The translations under genes and the position numbers were made by a program. From Gnetum montanum (Eukaryota; Streptophyta; Gnetopsida; Gnetales; Gnetaceae), in contig MNCI01026467.1 in NCBI GenBank assembly GCA_015680685.1, positions 188,699-252,698 of the forward strand: DNA of 64,000 nucleotides. The letters are read 5' to 3'. Position 1 is the stretch's first letter. Each line of letters opens with the position of its first letter. The notes under the pieces are model-generated. The model did not search any database. It had not been told where the DNA came from and saw nothing but the letters and a program-made list of their open reading frames with translations. Shown here one piece after another: positions 46,980 through 57,067 of this stretch.

Positions 46980-47152
46980 CACTGTAGCGGTACTGTAGCA
47001 GCGTAAACACTATAGCAGCGTAGACACTGTAGCAACGTAAAGCACTGTAGCAGCATAAACACTGTAGCAGCGTAGACACTGTAGCAGCGTAGACACTATA
47101 GCAGCATAGACACTGTAGCAGCGTAAAGCACTGTAGCAGCGTAAACACTGTG
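46980..47152. repeat. 17-bp minisatellite in the leader of E
   Basis: About ten units of cactgtagcagcgtaga / cactgtagcagcgtaaa, ending about 50 bp before the PBS. Shares the AGCGTA word with the LTR array. Confidence 0.95.
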
Positions 47153-47203
47153 TTTGAACAGGTCACATGATCAGCGTTTCGATTAAAGAACAAACAATTC
47201 AGG

Positions 47204-47220
47204 CCCTCCTTCTAGCGCCA
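47204..47220 (-). promoter_or_regulatory. Primer binding site of element E
   Basis: Minus-strand TGGCGCTAGAAGGAGGG, five bases after the 5' LTR end. It is the reference for the decayed sites of B and D. Confidence 0.88.
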
Positions 47221-47800
47221 TTTTCTGTACTATCCAAAATCATCGGTCTCTGGCTGGAATGAAACAGAAACCTGGAGATCTCTGGACATGCACAGAAGAC
47301 CCTACCTTCACTTGAGGGCAAGCTGGAATTAACGAAGGCAGAGTACCTCGAGTGGTCTGCACGCGGATTAGACAAGGATTTCCCCGAGCGTATACTAATA
47401 TATTGTATGCCGGGTTATACGTAAATAGCGTAACTGATGTGAAACTGAGCGTAAACGTACAAGAATGTAAACAATGAGCATACAAGAATGAACAATAAAA
47501 CTATAACAAATCTTAGCAAAAATGTGGCAATGTCATTGCATAATCAAAGTTACAATGCACCAGTCTTAACGCAGTTGTGGATGTGACACAAGGCAGATGA
47601 AGAGCCCTGGTGAATGCGAGGGTTTGGCAGCGTGCTGGTTCGGACTGTAGGCACAGCGTAGAGGCTATATGTTTAGCGTGCAGGGTTGAGGTCCAGCGTA
47701 TAGGATGTAGGGTTCTCAATTTGCTTAGTGTGGTCTACCCTTGATTTTTACCAAGATGCCTCCCAGTTTTTCCCACCTGGATCTGGTCAAAAATTGGAGT

Positions 47801-47808
47801 TTTTATAT
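47801..47808 (-). promoter_or_regulatory. TATA-like box of the E 5' LTR
   Basis: Minus-strand CATATAAAA about 120 bp downstream of the minisatellite; conserved at the same place in the 3' LTR. Confidence 0.55.
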
Positions 47809-47929
47809 GGGTTTCCCCGTTAGACTCGGGTCTAAAAGGGGATGAGTGGTTGTAAGTTGAGAAAAATTCGGATCGGAAGACAAGTGGTGCGTTGACCCAG
47901 TGTAGGATATGTTACAACTGTACAGCGTA

Positions 47930-48262
47930 CACCATGCTAGCGTATAGCATGCCAACGTATAGGATGCCAACGTATAGCATGCCAGCGTAGAGCATGCCAG
48001 CGTACAGGATGCCAGCGTATAGCATGCCAACGTAGAGCATGCTAGCGTATAGCATGCCAGCGTACAGGATGCCAGCGTATAGCATGCCAGCATAGAGCAT
48101 GCCAGCGTAGAGCATGCCAACGTATAGGATGCCAGCATACAGGATGCTAGCGTATAGCATGCCAGCATATAGCATGCCAACGTAGAGCATGCCAGTGTAA
48201 AGCATGCCAACGTAGAGCATGCCAGCGTACAGGATGCCAGTGTACAAGATGCCAGTGTACAC
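47930..48262. repeat. 15-bp minisatellite, about 22 units, in the 5' LTR of E
   Basis: Same unit as the 3' LTR array (27 units). Lies upstream of the TATA-like box. Confidence 0.95.
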
Positions 48263-48289
48263 CAAAAATGTACCCAGCATACACACATG

Positions 48290-48836
48290 AAAATGCTTCA
48301 TTTTAAGGTCAAAACTTGATTTTCGAGTACCTGAGAGCTACTGGGAACCCTGGGGAAGGTCTTGGGGGGCCCATACGCTCAGTTCTGGCATGTTTTGACT
48401 CATTTCTGGGGTCCAAAAGTTGCTCTACGCTGGGTGTATATGCTGGGCGTAGAGGAATGAAAGACCTTCATTTGGAGCCCAAAATTTGATTTTCAAGTGC
48501 CTAAGAGCTGCTGGGGACCCTGGGGAAGGTCTTGGGGGGTCCAGATGCTTAGTTCTGACATGTTTTGACTCATTTCTGGGGCCCAAAAGTTGCTCTACAC
48601 TGGGCTCTACGCTGGGCGTATATGCTAGGCGTAGAGGAATGAAAGACCATCATTTGGAGCCCAAAATTTGATTTTCAAGTACCTGAGAGCTACTAGGGAC
48701 CATGGGGAAGGTCCTAGGGGGTTCAGATGCTCAGTTATAGCATGTTTTGACTCATTTTCGGGGCCCAAAAGTTGCTGTACGTTGGGCTCTACGCTGGGCA
48801 TGTATAGGCCAGCGTACAGGATGCATACTTAGTGAA
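48290..48836. repeat. About 175-bp tandem units, three copies, 5' LTR of E
   Basis: Starts at about 48,296, 48,467 and 48,649. Each has ccctggggaaggtc, gttttgactcattt and the ctctacgctggg inverted repeat. Confidence 0.85.
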
Positions 48837-49045
48837 AACCAAGTATTTTGAGCTCAAGATTTGCCAAGTTTGATGCCATATGTCATTGTAGGCTTATGTG
48901 GGTCCCAAGGAACCATTTCTTGTTAAGTTTGACTCTTCTTGAAGCTGTATGTGAGGCCCTCAAGCTTCAGTCATGTTGAGGAGCATCATGACTTAGCTCG
49001 ATTCTTGTTGGAGAAGTACTAAGCTCAGAATTTTGTGGTGTTTCA

Positions 49046-49050
49046 GGTAA
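49046..49050. repeat. Target site duplication of element E, right
   Basis: ggtaa, identical to 39,923-39,927. Confidence 0.93.
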
Positions 49051-49322
49051 TAAACCTAGTAATTAGGCCAAATGCTTAAGGCATTAGAGTCTCCACTATG
49101 ACCATGACCACATTCGTGAACAAGTGTGACCACAACATCACACTAAAATTCTATATGATGTAGGCAAGAAATTCCCTTATCCTTTGCCAGAACCATAGTG
49201 AGACTTTGTCCAAGTTCATATCAAGCAATGGGTTTTTGGCCTTAGGGTGGCCAATGTAGCATAGAATGCCCATCAACTCAATGATCATGAGTATAGACTT
49301 TAGAAAGATCCTACATGGAAAA
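49051..49322 (-). pseudogene. Antisense gene of element B, 5' exon part
   Basis: Minus-strand exon starting after an acceptor CATGTAG near 49,323: IFLKSILMIIELMGILCYI, GHPKAKNPLLDMNLDKVSLW, FWQRIREFLAYII, then NFSVMLWSHLFTNVV. The same frame continues across the E insertion into KKPPAKIVGEVVDA at 39,927. Stops are TAG twice-type and one TAA. Matches exon 1 of the gene in element D (8,317-8,775). Exons further upstream are not identified. Confidence 0.68.
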
Positions 49323-51149
49323 GCAAAAAATATTATGACCAATAAAAATTTCTTAACGAGTTTGTAAAAACATCCTAGTCGAGGGTGAAATTAGCTCCTA
49401 TAAAAAGCTCTAAGGTGTTGATTCAAATTTTCTTTAGAAATTCATGAAAACATAATTACAACCTTTTAAAGCCTCATACATCATAACCAAAACATTATAG
49501 CCTAGATAACATATCAATTGACACATAGCCAAATTTAAAATCTAGAAAATAGCCATTAACATAAACATTACCAAAAATAGAAAAAATTATTTATAGCCTT
49601 CAAAACCAAATTTAGACCATTAAAAAAATTTTAGAACATCCTCAAGGGCATGGAAGTTGACAAGAGTAATCTCTAAGAATGTCAACCACATCCATCTCAA
49701 AAGGGGTAAAGTGCTAAACCAAAATTTAGCCTTATTGACATAGCCATAATCAAAAATTTATTAAAACTTCATTTGGTATGTGATTTTAGTGATTCCACCA
49801 CAAAAGGGATTTTGAAATCATGAGCCTTTCAACCATGACCACAAAAACCAAGAAACACATAACCATTTTTTGCATAAAACATAACCAAAATTAGCAAAAC
49901 TATAATTGTCAACCTTAACTCCCTTTTCATGCAAAGTTGGGAGAAAATTCACCAAAAAATTGTTTGACCTCCAAACAGAGTGATTATACCACTGTTTGAA
50001 ATCTTGAATCAATCCCTACACACTCACACTTAATAAAAATTCAAAACTCTTTCCATTGTTTCAAAAAAAATCATTAATTTGGATAAAAATTTGAAAACGG
50101 CACAAACCCCCTTTTGACACAAGTTTAATAAAAAATTCATTAAAAATTCATTTAAAATCCAAACAGAGTGATTCCACCTCCATTGGAAACCTAAAGCCAA
50201 GACCCACCCATATGTAACCAAAAATTAGTAGAAAAAACTTCCATTTTCTTCGAAAAAAATTGTGAATTTACATGGATTTTTAAAAAAACGGCATAAAAAA
50301 CCTAACAGCATGACCTTATGAAAACAGCCATAACTTAATTGTTTTAAACCCAAATCGAATGGGGCCATAGCCATTGGAAAGCTTAAATAGAGAGATATGA
50401 ACCTGTAATATTACAGTTTAAAAATATGTAGCTGTTTCCTTAGAAAAAATATAGAACTCTACTTACCTTTTTCATGCAAAAATCACCAAAAAGCTTAAAA
50501 CTCATAAAACCTAACTTAGTATAGCCATAAAAAATGACCAAAACAGCCAAAAAAATTGATAACCATTTGAAAGAACACCAAAATAAGGGGGTATAATTTC
50601 TTTAGAATTAAATTTTGATGAACATCAAAGCCTAAATTTGAGAGAAATTGCCCTATCCCCAAATTTATGGAAAAAGCATGAAAATAGCAAGCCGAATTTT
50701 AAAAATCAAATCTACCAAGGGAAAAGTAATGAAAAAACCATAAATATACATAGAAACAACAAAAATAGGAGATATGATTTTCTCAAAATTTCATCTTACT
50801 CCCTCTATCATTGTAGATTTGAAGAAAATGGCCCCACCCATGGCAAGGAAAGTAAGAAAGAACGACTAGAAAATAAGGGGAAATGGCTAGAATTGCCTAC
50901 CTTGCAGTAGTAATGGATGAAGCCTAGATGGAGATGAGTGTAGGAAATTCTACTAGTTTCCTTGCATTCTTTTTAGCCTTCTAAATTCATGGATTATGGC
51001 TCTTCCCTCCATGTTGGTTGGGTGTCATAACTATATCAACGTTGGGAATGGTTGAAATCTAGGAAGGATGGAGGTTCAATGTTGGTTGCAGGGAAGATTG
51101 TGTTGCAACTAAAAACCTTGATCATTAGAAGAAAAAAAAAGATCCTTAG
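49323..51149. other. Element B spacer with about 190-bp repeats
   Basis: Non-coding, A-rich on the plus strand. Anchor words gagtgattccacc / cattggaaa recur at about 49,789, 49,979, 50,167, 50,358 and 50,550, a spacing of 188-192. The rest (50,600-51,149) is unassigned. Ends at the LTR of element C; the last five bases are cttag. Confidence 0.6.
49789..50740. repeat. About five degenerate 190-bp units
   Basis: Units share ccaaacagagtgattccacc, ccattggaaa, and aaattcattaaaaa words. Identity is low, spacing regular. Confidence 0.6.
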
Positions 51150-52635
51150 TGCAATTAGTTCCCCAACCTCGAATCCCTAGGGCCTCCATGATAAAAATGG
51201 GATTCGAGGTACCCTAGCCAATCTATCAAATCAACCAAGGACTTATGAGATGCAAAACATGGAAATATAAACAAATATAAATAATGCATAGATAATAAAT
51301 TTATTTCTTTAACAAAAAACTCAAAAATTAAAACTTTATTGAGAAAGAATAAAGAGTAAGTTAGAGAAATGTGTAAATGGTACCTGGATGAGCAAAAAGG
51401 GGGTTCACTTATGTAGAAGTTCAAAGCCTATTAAAGCCAATGTGATCTACTCCACAATCCAAGTGCTAAGTCACTTTTTATGTTGTTGAACCTTCCTTTA
51501 CTACTACAACCTCAGATTTTCCAATTGGGTTACTACTGAGGGGTGAGAAAGATAGAAAATTTGGATTGCAAGTTGCTCCACGTTGGGGTTTGAAATCCCA
51601 GAATTGCAGTGTTGACACCAAATCTCAAGGCCACAATGCTTCCACACTGCAGTTTAAGAGAATGCAAGTATAGGAACTTGCAAGAGCTCTTAAGTGCTTG
51701 AAAATGCCCCAAGTGTGGAATTGTGTGTATGCAAATTACTTGAAAATGTTGCCCTTGCTTGGAATTGTTGAATCATGTAAGTATTGAACTTTGTCCAAAA
51801 TTTCTAAACCTATAAATGGTGTTGGAGGCTAGCTTTTATAGGATCTTTGGGCCATGAATGGGGCTAAAAATTGGCTATGAAATGACTACAAGTTTGGCTA
51901 AAAATGGTTGCAAATTGGCTACAAATTTCAGTGAGATGGATGCCCAAATTTGGGAGGTTACTATACATAGTAAGTGCTTCCCCCATGGCCATTCCATTTA
52001 CTATAAATAGTAACCAGGGCACAACTTCCACACTATATATGAATCTTCTAGGTTGAGCTCTCCACCATTCTTATTGAAGTGGCTATTCAACATTGAAGTG
52101 CATGAATTAATTAATTTTTTCTTTTGTGAATTCTACGCTAGGGGATTAAATTTTCCGCACTAGGAATGAAGCCTTACACTGAGGGGAAACTTCCACACTG
52201 AGGGGGAAAAGTTTCTAGGCTAGATGGAAACTAGGTTGTGCATGTGGTCTCCACATTGAAAGGGGAAAAGTTTCCAAAACCCCCATCCTTCCACATTAGG
52301 GGTAGGTGAGATCTACCCCTTGCATGTGTTTCCAGTGTAGAAAAATGTATACCCCCCATAAAACCCATCAAATTACCTTTTTTGGCATTCCAAAAGGCAA
52401 TTTGACATCCCCCCTTCCCTAGCCCAACTATAAACACTAGGTGACTTTTTTCACTTGGGGAATGAGAATTTGACCACTTATGAGGCATTGTTCAATTCCA
52501 AAAGTAAAAAGTATGTGAAATTTCCCTTTGTGGGTTACAATTTTAACATTTGCAATGAAATTTTACCTTAGGTTTCATTGGGTGAAAGCTACATGATAAA
52601 GATTAGTTATAACATGTAAATTTTATTGTGTTTTA
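51150..52635 (-). mobile_element. 3' LTR of element C
   Basis: Minus-strand LTR of 1.49 kb. Start decayed from TGAAACAC to TTAAAACAC; aligned with LTR B along its full length in reverse complement (for example tttttggcattccaaaaggcaa, ccccttgcatgtgtttcca, the aataaag region near 51,340, and gggcctccatgataaaaatg near the end). Contains repeated ttccacactgaggggg words also seen in the spacer array of this element. Confidence 0.82.
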
Positions 52636-52690
52636 ATGGCCACTCTTTGTTGGTGCTTGGAGGATTGACCCAAGAGGCATTGACAAAGAA
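52636..52690 (-). promoter_or_regulatory. Polypurine tract and hairpin of element C
   Basis: Minus-strand ACCAACAAAGAGTGGCCAT before the LTR; plus-strand ctttgttggtgctt can pair with aggcattgacaaag (52,674-52,687) allowing G-U pairs. Confidence 0.75.
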
Positions 52691-52887
52691 TACAAAACAT
52701 CACTACATATTATAATGCTATAATGCATACATGCCACATCATAATCAAGCTATCTAGGTCACCAAGGTTGCTAGTTTAAGGCCATGGTGGGCCATGGTAC
52801 CAATTTAAGGCCTTAGTAGGTCATGTTGCTAGTTTAGGGTCATAGTGGACCATTTGAAAGTAGGCTCACTTGTTGATGATCTATTGG
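52691..52887 (-). other. Element C 3' untranslated part with AGTTTAAGGCC words
   Basis: Three copies of the (C)AGTTTAAGGCC...GGGCCATG word at 52,770-52,855. Confidence 0.65.
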
Positions 52888-53960
52888 CTACATGTAGCAT
52901 GGCTTTAGATAGGAATGATTGACCAAATTGGCCAGCTCATTCCCATCCGTGTTGACTGTTTTGAATGCTCCATTTCCACAGGCTTTGATGACAAGGAAGG
53001 ATTCTTCCCACTTAAATGAGAATTTTTTCACATACTCATGGATGGCCTTTAGGACTAGGTCCCCCTCCTTAACCTTGTACATTATCAAGTCATGGTGATG
53101 TTGTCACTTCTACCTCTCTTAATAGTGCTTGATGTGAGCAAGCACTTACATACATCACTCCTCCACTGAATCCATGGTTGTTGTTTGTAACTCCTTGCTC
53201 TGCTCATCATTAATGAAGTTGGTCAAGGCTACTCAAAGCAATGGCACCTATAATTCAAAAGGTAAAATAGCTTCAAAACCATAAAAAATGTTATAAGGGG
53301 TCCTATCAGTTTCCATGCAATAGGTTTTTCTATAGGTCCATAGTGCATGGACAAGCAACTCATGCCACTTTTGTAGGTTGTTGTTGAGCATCTTCTTCAA
53401 CAACTTGATGATGGCCTTGTTTCTTACTTCTGCTTGTCCATTGGCTTGAGGGTAGTAAGGTGACGAGAAAGAATGCTTAATGCCTAGGTTGTGGCTGCTG
53501 AATTAAGGTCCATTGTCTATAACTATCATCATTGGTATGCCAAGATGAGCTACAATGTTATCTATGATAAATTTGCAAACTTTTTTAGATGTGGTCTTCC
53601 TTAGGAGAATAGCCTCAACCCACTTGGTAAAGTATTCAGTTGTGGTGTTAATGAAGCTATATCCTATAGAAGATTGAGGTGTTATAGGCCCAATGATATC
53701 CAAACCCCATTGTTGAAATGGTCATGTTATCTAGGTTGTATGTAACTTAGTTGGTAATACATTTATTAGGTTGCTATATCATTGGCATGTGTCACATCAC
53801 TTAACCTTTTGTAGGAAATCATTTTCTATATGGGGCCAATAGTAGCCTAACCATCTAATCTTAGTGGCCATGGCTCTAGGTCCTATATGTTCTTCACAAA
53901 CACCCTCATGAACCTCCTCTAGGACTATTCTAGATTCAATTTTACCTAAGCACTTTAGAA
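52888..53960 (-). pseudogene. Element C integrase
   Basis: Minus-strand from 53,960 down: zinc-binding VHEGVCEEHIGPRATATKIR, GYYWPHIEND, CDTCQ; core GLDIIGPITPQSSIG (first Asp), FTKWVEAILLRKT, IDNGP (second Asp) and QANGQAEVRNKAIIKLLKKM (Glu), KWHELLVHALWTYRK; C-terminal part KVKEGDLVLKAIHEYVKKF, WEESFLVIKACGNGAFKTV, ELANLVNHSYLKPCYM. All three catalytic acids are kept. TAG/TAA and a gap near the DNGP block interrupt it. Integrase inserts the cDNA into the genome. Confidence 0.85.
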
Positions 53961-54600
53961 GTATGCCATCATAGGATCACCAACATAATGTGTTATCACC
54001 TACAATGACATACTGCTTCAATCACTTGCATATGGTATCCTTCTAAGCAATAGTCAAGACTTGTGAGGATTCACCATGCATAAGGTAAAATTTAATATCA
54101 TCATATCACTCCTTGGGAGAAGCAGTATGAATGATGGCCACAAAGGTATCCTTAGTGTTCTATGTGATGGGAGTAGCACAATCCGTAGTTAAGGTGGGAA
54201 ACTTGTTAAACACATCTAGTGTCACACTAAGGGCTAATGTTGCAATTACATTAGCTATGGAATTTTCATTTCTGGGTATGTGTTGGACATCAATGCCTAT
54301 GAATCATTATAATAACTACTTCCATAGATCATAATAAGGTTGTAAGTGCTTAGCTTTACATGCATAGAATTTGGTTACTTGGTTAACCACAAGTTGGGAA
54401 TCACCTTTGATGGCTAGACATCTAATTTCTAGGTCACGAGCTACCATCATCTCTTTGATCAAACCCTCATATTACACTATGTTTTTGGTACATGGAAACC
54501 AAAAACAATAGGCAAAGGATTGGATTTCACCAAATAGGAAAGTTATAATGGTGGTAGCACTAGCCCCATGGGTGGTTGAACCTTCATCAAAGTTCATGAC
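53961..54600 (-). pseudogene. Element C second (archaeal-type) RNase H and linker
   Basis: Minus-strand reading: VPEGYELVMNFDEGSTTHGA (first Asp), EIQSFAYCFWFPCTKNIV, YEGLIKEMMVARDLEIRC (Glu), LAIKGDSQLVVNQV (Asp), then a Leu/Tyr-rich end and the linker to integrase (YDDIKFYLMHGESSQ). This matches the additional RNase H that Tat-lineage elements carry after the first one. Catalytic residues are readable. Several stops. Confidence 0.75.
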
Positions 54601-55200
54601 TAACTCATAACCCTCAGGCACTTAGCTAACTATGTTAACGTGTCCATTAGGGAACTCAGGATCTATGGCTTTTTGGTCATCAATGGGTGAAATTGTGAGT
54701 TGTGTGGCTATAGCTTGACCTTTTATTGAGGATTGAGAGGCATAATGGAGGTTGAACTCTATGGTTAAGGCTTTCCATTGGGCTATATGGCTACTTTCAT
54801 AGATGTTTGTCATTATGGCTCTAAGTATGTTATCTTTGCAAATTATGTTGACTTAGCTTTTGAAGATATAGTATCTACATTTCTTCAAAGAGAACACTAG
54901 TGCTATACAATACTTCTCCACTTCATTGTATCAGCTCTCATGGAGAACTAGCTCATGGCTAAGGTAGTATATAGGCATTTTTGCTCCATCATCATGTTTC
55001 TGATAAAGTAGAGAGGAAATGGATGTATTAGAGATGGTGAGATAAATGTAAAAAGGTCTACCTTCTTGTAGAGGATAGATCATCGATAATTTTTTCAACT
55101 CTTTCTTAAGGTTTTTAAAGGCCTCTTGACATTGAGCCATCCAGTCATAGTAAACTCTTTTCTTAAGCAAGTGTTGCATGGGGTGTAACTTATTTGTAAG
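54601..55200 (-). pseudogene. Element C first RNase H
   Basis: Minus-strand Ty3-type RNase H: LLKKRVYYDWMAQCQEAFKN, LQEGRPFYIYLTISNTSISS (first Asp of the family replaced), KMPIYYLSHELVLHES, then the EVEKYCIALVFSLKKC-type block and MTNIYESSHIAQWKALTIEF, FNLHYASQSSIKGQAIATQL. Follows RT directly. Confidence 0.75.
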
Positions 55201-55995
55201 CCTAGCAATAAACCCATGAATAAACTATAATATACCTTGTAATCCCCAAAGCTCTTTAAGGTTGGTAGGTGCTGCTAATTTGGATATGGTCTTAACCTTA
55301 TCAGGATCTACACGTATCCCTACTTCAGAGACTACAAAGCCAAGCATCTTACCAGTCTTAACATTGAAGACACACTTCTTAGGATTGAGCCTTAGCTCAT
55401 ATTTGAGGCATAATTTAAGCACAAGAAATAGGTCATTATCGGCTATCTTAGACTTCATGGCTATGTCATCTACGTAATCATTAAGAAAACCTAACATGTA
55501 ATCACTTAAGATATAGGGCATGACTCTATAGTATGTTGCTCTGATGTTCTTAAGGCCAAAGGGCATCATGGTATAATATAAAGTACCCCATGGGGTCATA
55601 AAGGTTATGCTAAGCTTGTGCTCTAGGTTGATTGTAATTTGATCATATCCCAAGAATCCATCCATAATGGACAATAAGTCATGTCTAGTTGTAGTATCAA
55701 TAAGTTGATCAATACTAGGAAAAGGGAAGTCATCCTTGATAGTTTCTTTATTTAGGTCTCAAAAATCAATGCAAATATGAATACTCCCATTTTTCTTATG
55801 GACTACCACTATGTTGAATATCCATTTTGTGTAGTCAACAATCCTAATGAAACCTTCTTGGTAGAGCTTTGAGATTTCATCGTGAATTGCCAAGGCCAAA
55901 TTAAGTCTAATCTTGCACACTTTTTGCTTAACTGGTCTAATGCTAGGGTCCAATATGATGTTGTATTGGACTAGACATGATTCTAGGCCTCGCAT
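55201..55995 (-). pseudogene. Element C reverse transcriptase
   Basis: Minus-strand: GLESCLVQYNIILDPSIRPV, KQKVCKIRLNLALAIHDEIS, VVVHKKNGSIHICIDF (stop after this block), MSIMDGFLGYDQITINLEHK (Asp of motif A in IMDGFLG), TPWGTLYYTMMPFGLKNIRA, catalytic YVDD at 55,465-55,476, AMKSKIADN, LNPKKCVFNVKTGKMLGFVV, SEVGIRVDPDKVKTI. The 149-codon piece 55,674-55,225 is open. Copies element RNA to cDNA. Confidence 0.88.
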
Positions 55996-56007
55996 ATCTT
56001 CATATAA

Positions 56008-56298
56008 CTAGGAAAATTCCTTAATGTTATCCAGTAAGACTTTGGTGATATCTTGGGCACAGTGAGGCTCTAGTGAGGAACTTAGTTTAAGGGTTTTCTC
56101 CTCACCACTATCTATTGTAATAGGAACCTCAACTAAAGAGTCTTCGGTTATGTCTCCTACTTCTAATTCAAGGGTTTCAAGTAGGTTTTCAAGCCATTCT
56201 TGATGTTTCTCTATTGAGGTTATGTGGTCTACAAGACTTTGATGCTCAAGATCTAGGCAATAAGGGTCTATACTATTTAATATTACCATTAGGTCCAT
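56008..56298 (-). pseudogene. Element C linker before RT
   Basis: Open 96-codon acidic stretch: MDLMVILNSIDPYCLDLEHQ, EWLENLLETLELEVGDITED, EVPITIDSGEEKTLKLSSSL, ending 12 bases before the RT block. No catalytic motif. Conserved in A and D. It may be the N-terminus of the RT-containing polyprotein after a spliced spacer. Confidence 0.65.
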
Positions 56299-57067
56299 GT
56301 AGACACGAAGGCAAATGGATTTTCTCCTAGGTACTCATACTTTGATCCTACATATCAACCAAAAGCATATTAAGTGGCACCTAGGTAAAAGTGAATAAAT
56401 AATGTTAAAATGCCATAAAACATATGCAAATCTAATGCAATCAAGGCCATCCAAAGTCATCAATGAGATAAGGCTAATTCAAAAAAATTCAATGGAGGTG
56501 AACAAAGATCACATAAAGGTCAAAAAAGAGAAGTATAAGGAGTAAGGCTACAAATGATTAATAAAGGTTATAATTTTTCTAGTTTACGGCCTTAGCAAAC
56601 CGTGATGCCAGTTTATAGTCTTGGTGGACTATGATGCCAGTTTAAGAACTTAGTGGGCCATGGTCATATGGTGTGAAATGGTGGTCAGGAAAGGTCAAAC
56701 CCCACTATTCAATACCATTTAAAGGCCAAACAAAGATAAATAGAGGTGTAATAAGATAAAAAATGAACATATAAGGTTGTATAAAGGCCATTGAACATCA
56801 ACAAGGTCATCAAGGCAGCATAAATCTGAAAACAAGCCAAAACATTACTTAATAAGGCAAAAATAAAGAAAAATAGGTTATATATGATAAAATTTGGCTA
56901 ATATAGGCTAAAAATGATTTTTTTTTTATTTTTTTATTTTTATTTTTTTTGCAAGTTCTAGGCCTTAGAGGACCATGTTTTAAGGCTATAGGGCTATTAG
57001 GTGAGTTTAGGCATCAATCATGACTATTTCTTGGCTATTTAGACCCAAAAATCAAGTGTTTTAAGGC
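56299..57067. other. Element C spacer, RT-proximal part
   Basis: Non-coding. Holds three AGTTTA(AGG)C..T...GG.CCATG words at 56,580-56,660 and a T-rich run at 56,917-56,951. Confidence 0.6.

Larger units (their letters stand above)
39928..49045 (-). mobile_element. Element E: complete gag-protease-only LTR retrotransposon
   Basis: 9,118 bp with both LTRs, PBS, polypurine tract and a 5-bp target duplication (ggtaa). Minus-strand order: 5' LTR 49,045-47,226, PBS, leader with a minisatellite, gag, protease, 2-kb non-coding tail, polypurine tract, 3' LTR 41,566-39,928. There is no RT, RNase H or integrase, so it must have relied on enzymes from related elements such as A, C or D. It disrupts an exon of the antisense gene of element B. 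By eye the first 330 aligned LTR bases differ at about 25 places, all but two transitions. Confidence 0.93.
47226..49045 (-). mobile_element. 5' LTR of element E
   Basis: 1,820 bp; minus-strand TGAAACACCACAAAATTC at the start and ...TACA at the end. Order on the coding strand: U3 with the 170-bp units and 15-bp array, TATA-like box near 47,801-47,808, then about 540 bp of R/U5. Confidence 0.93.
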
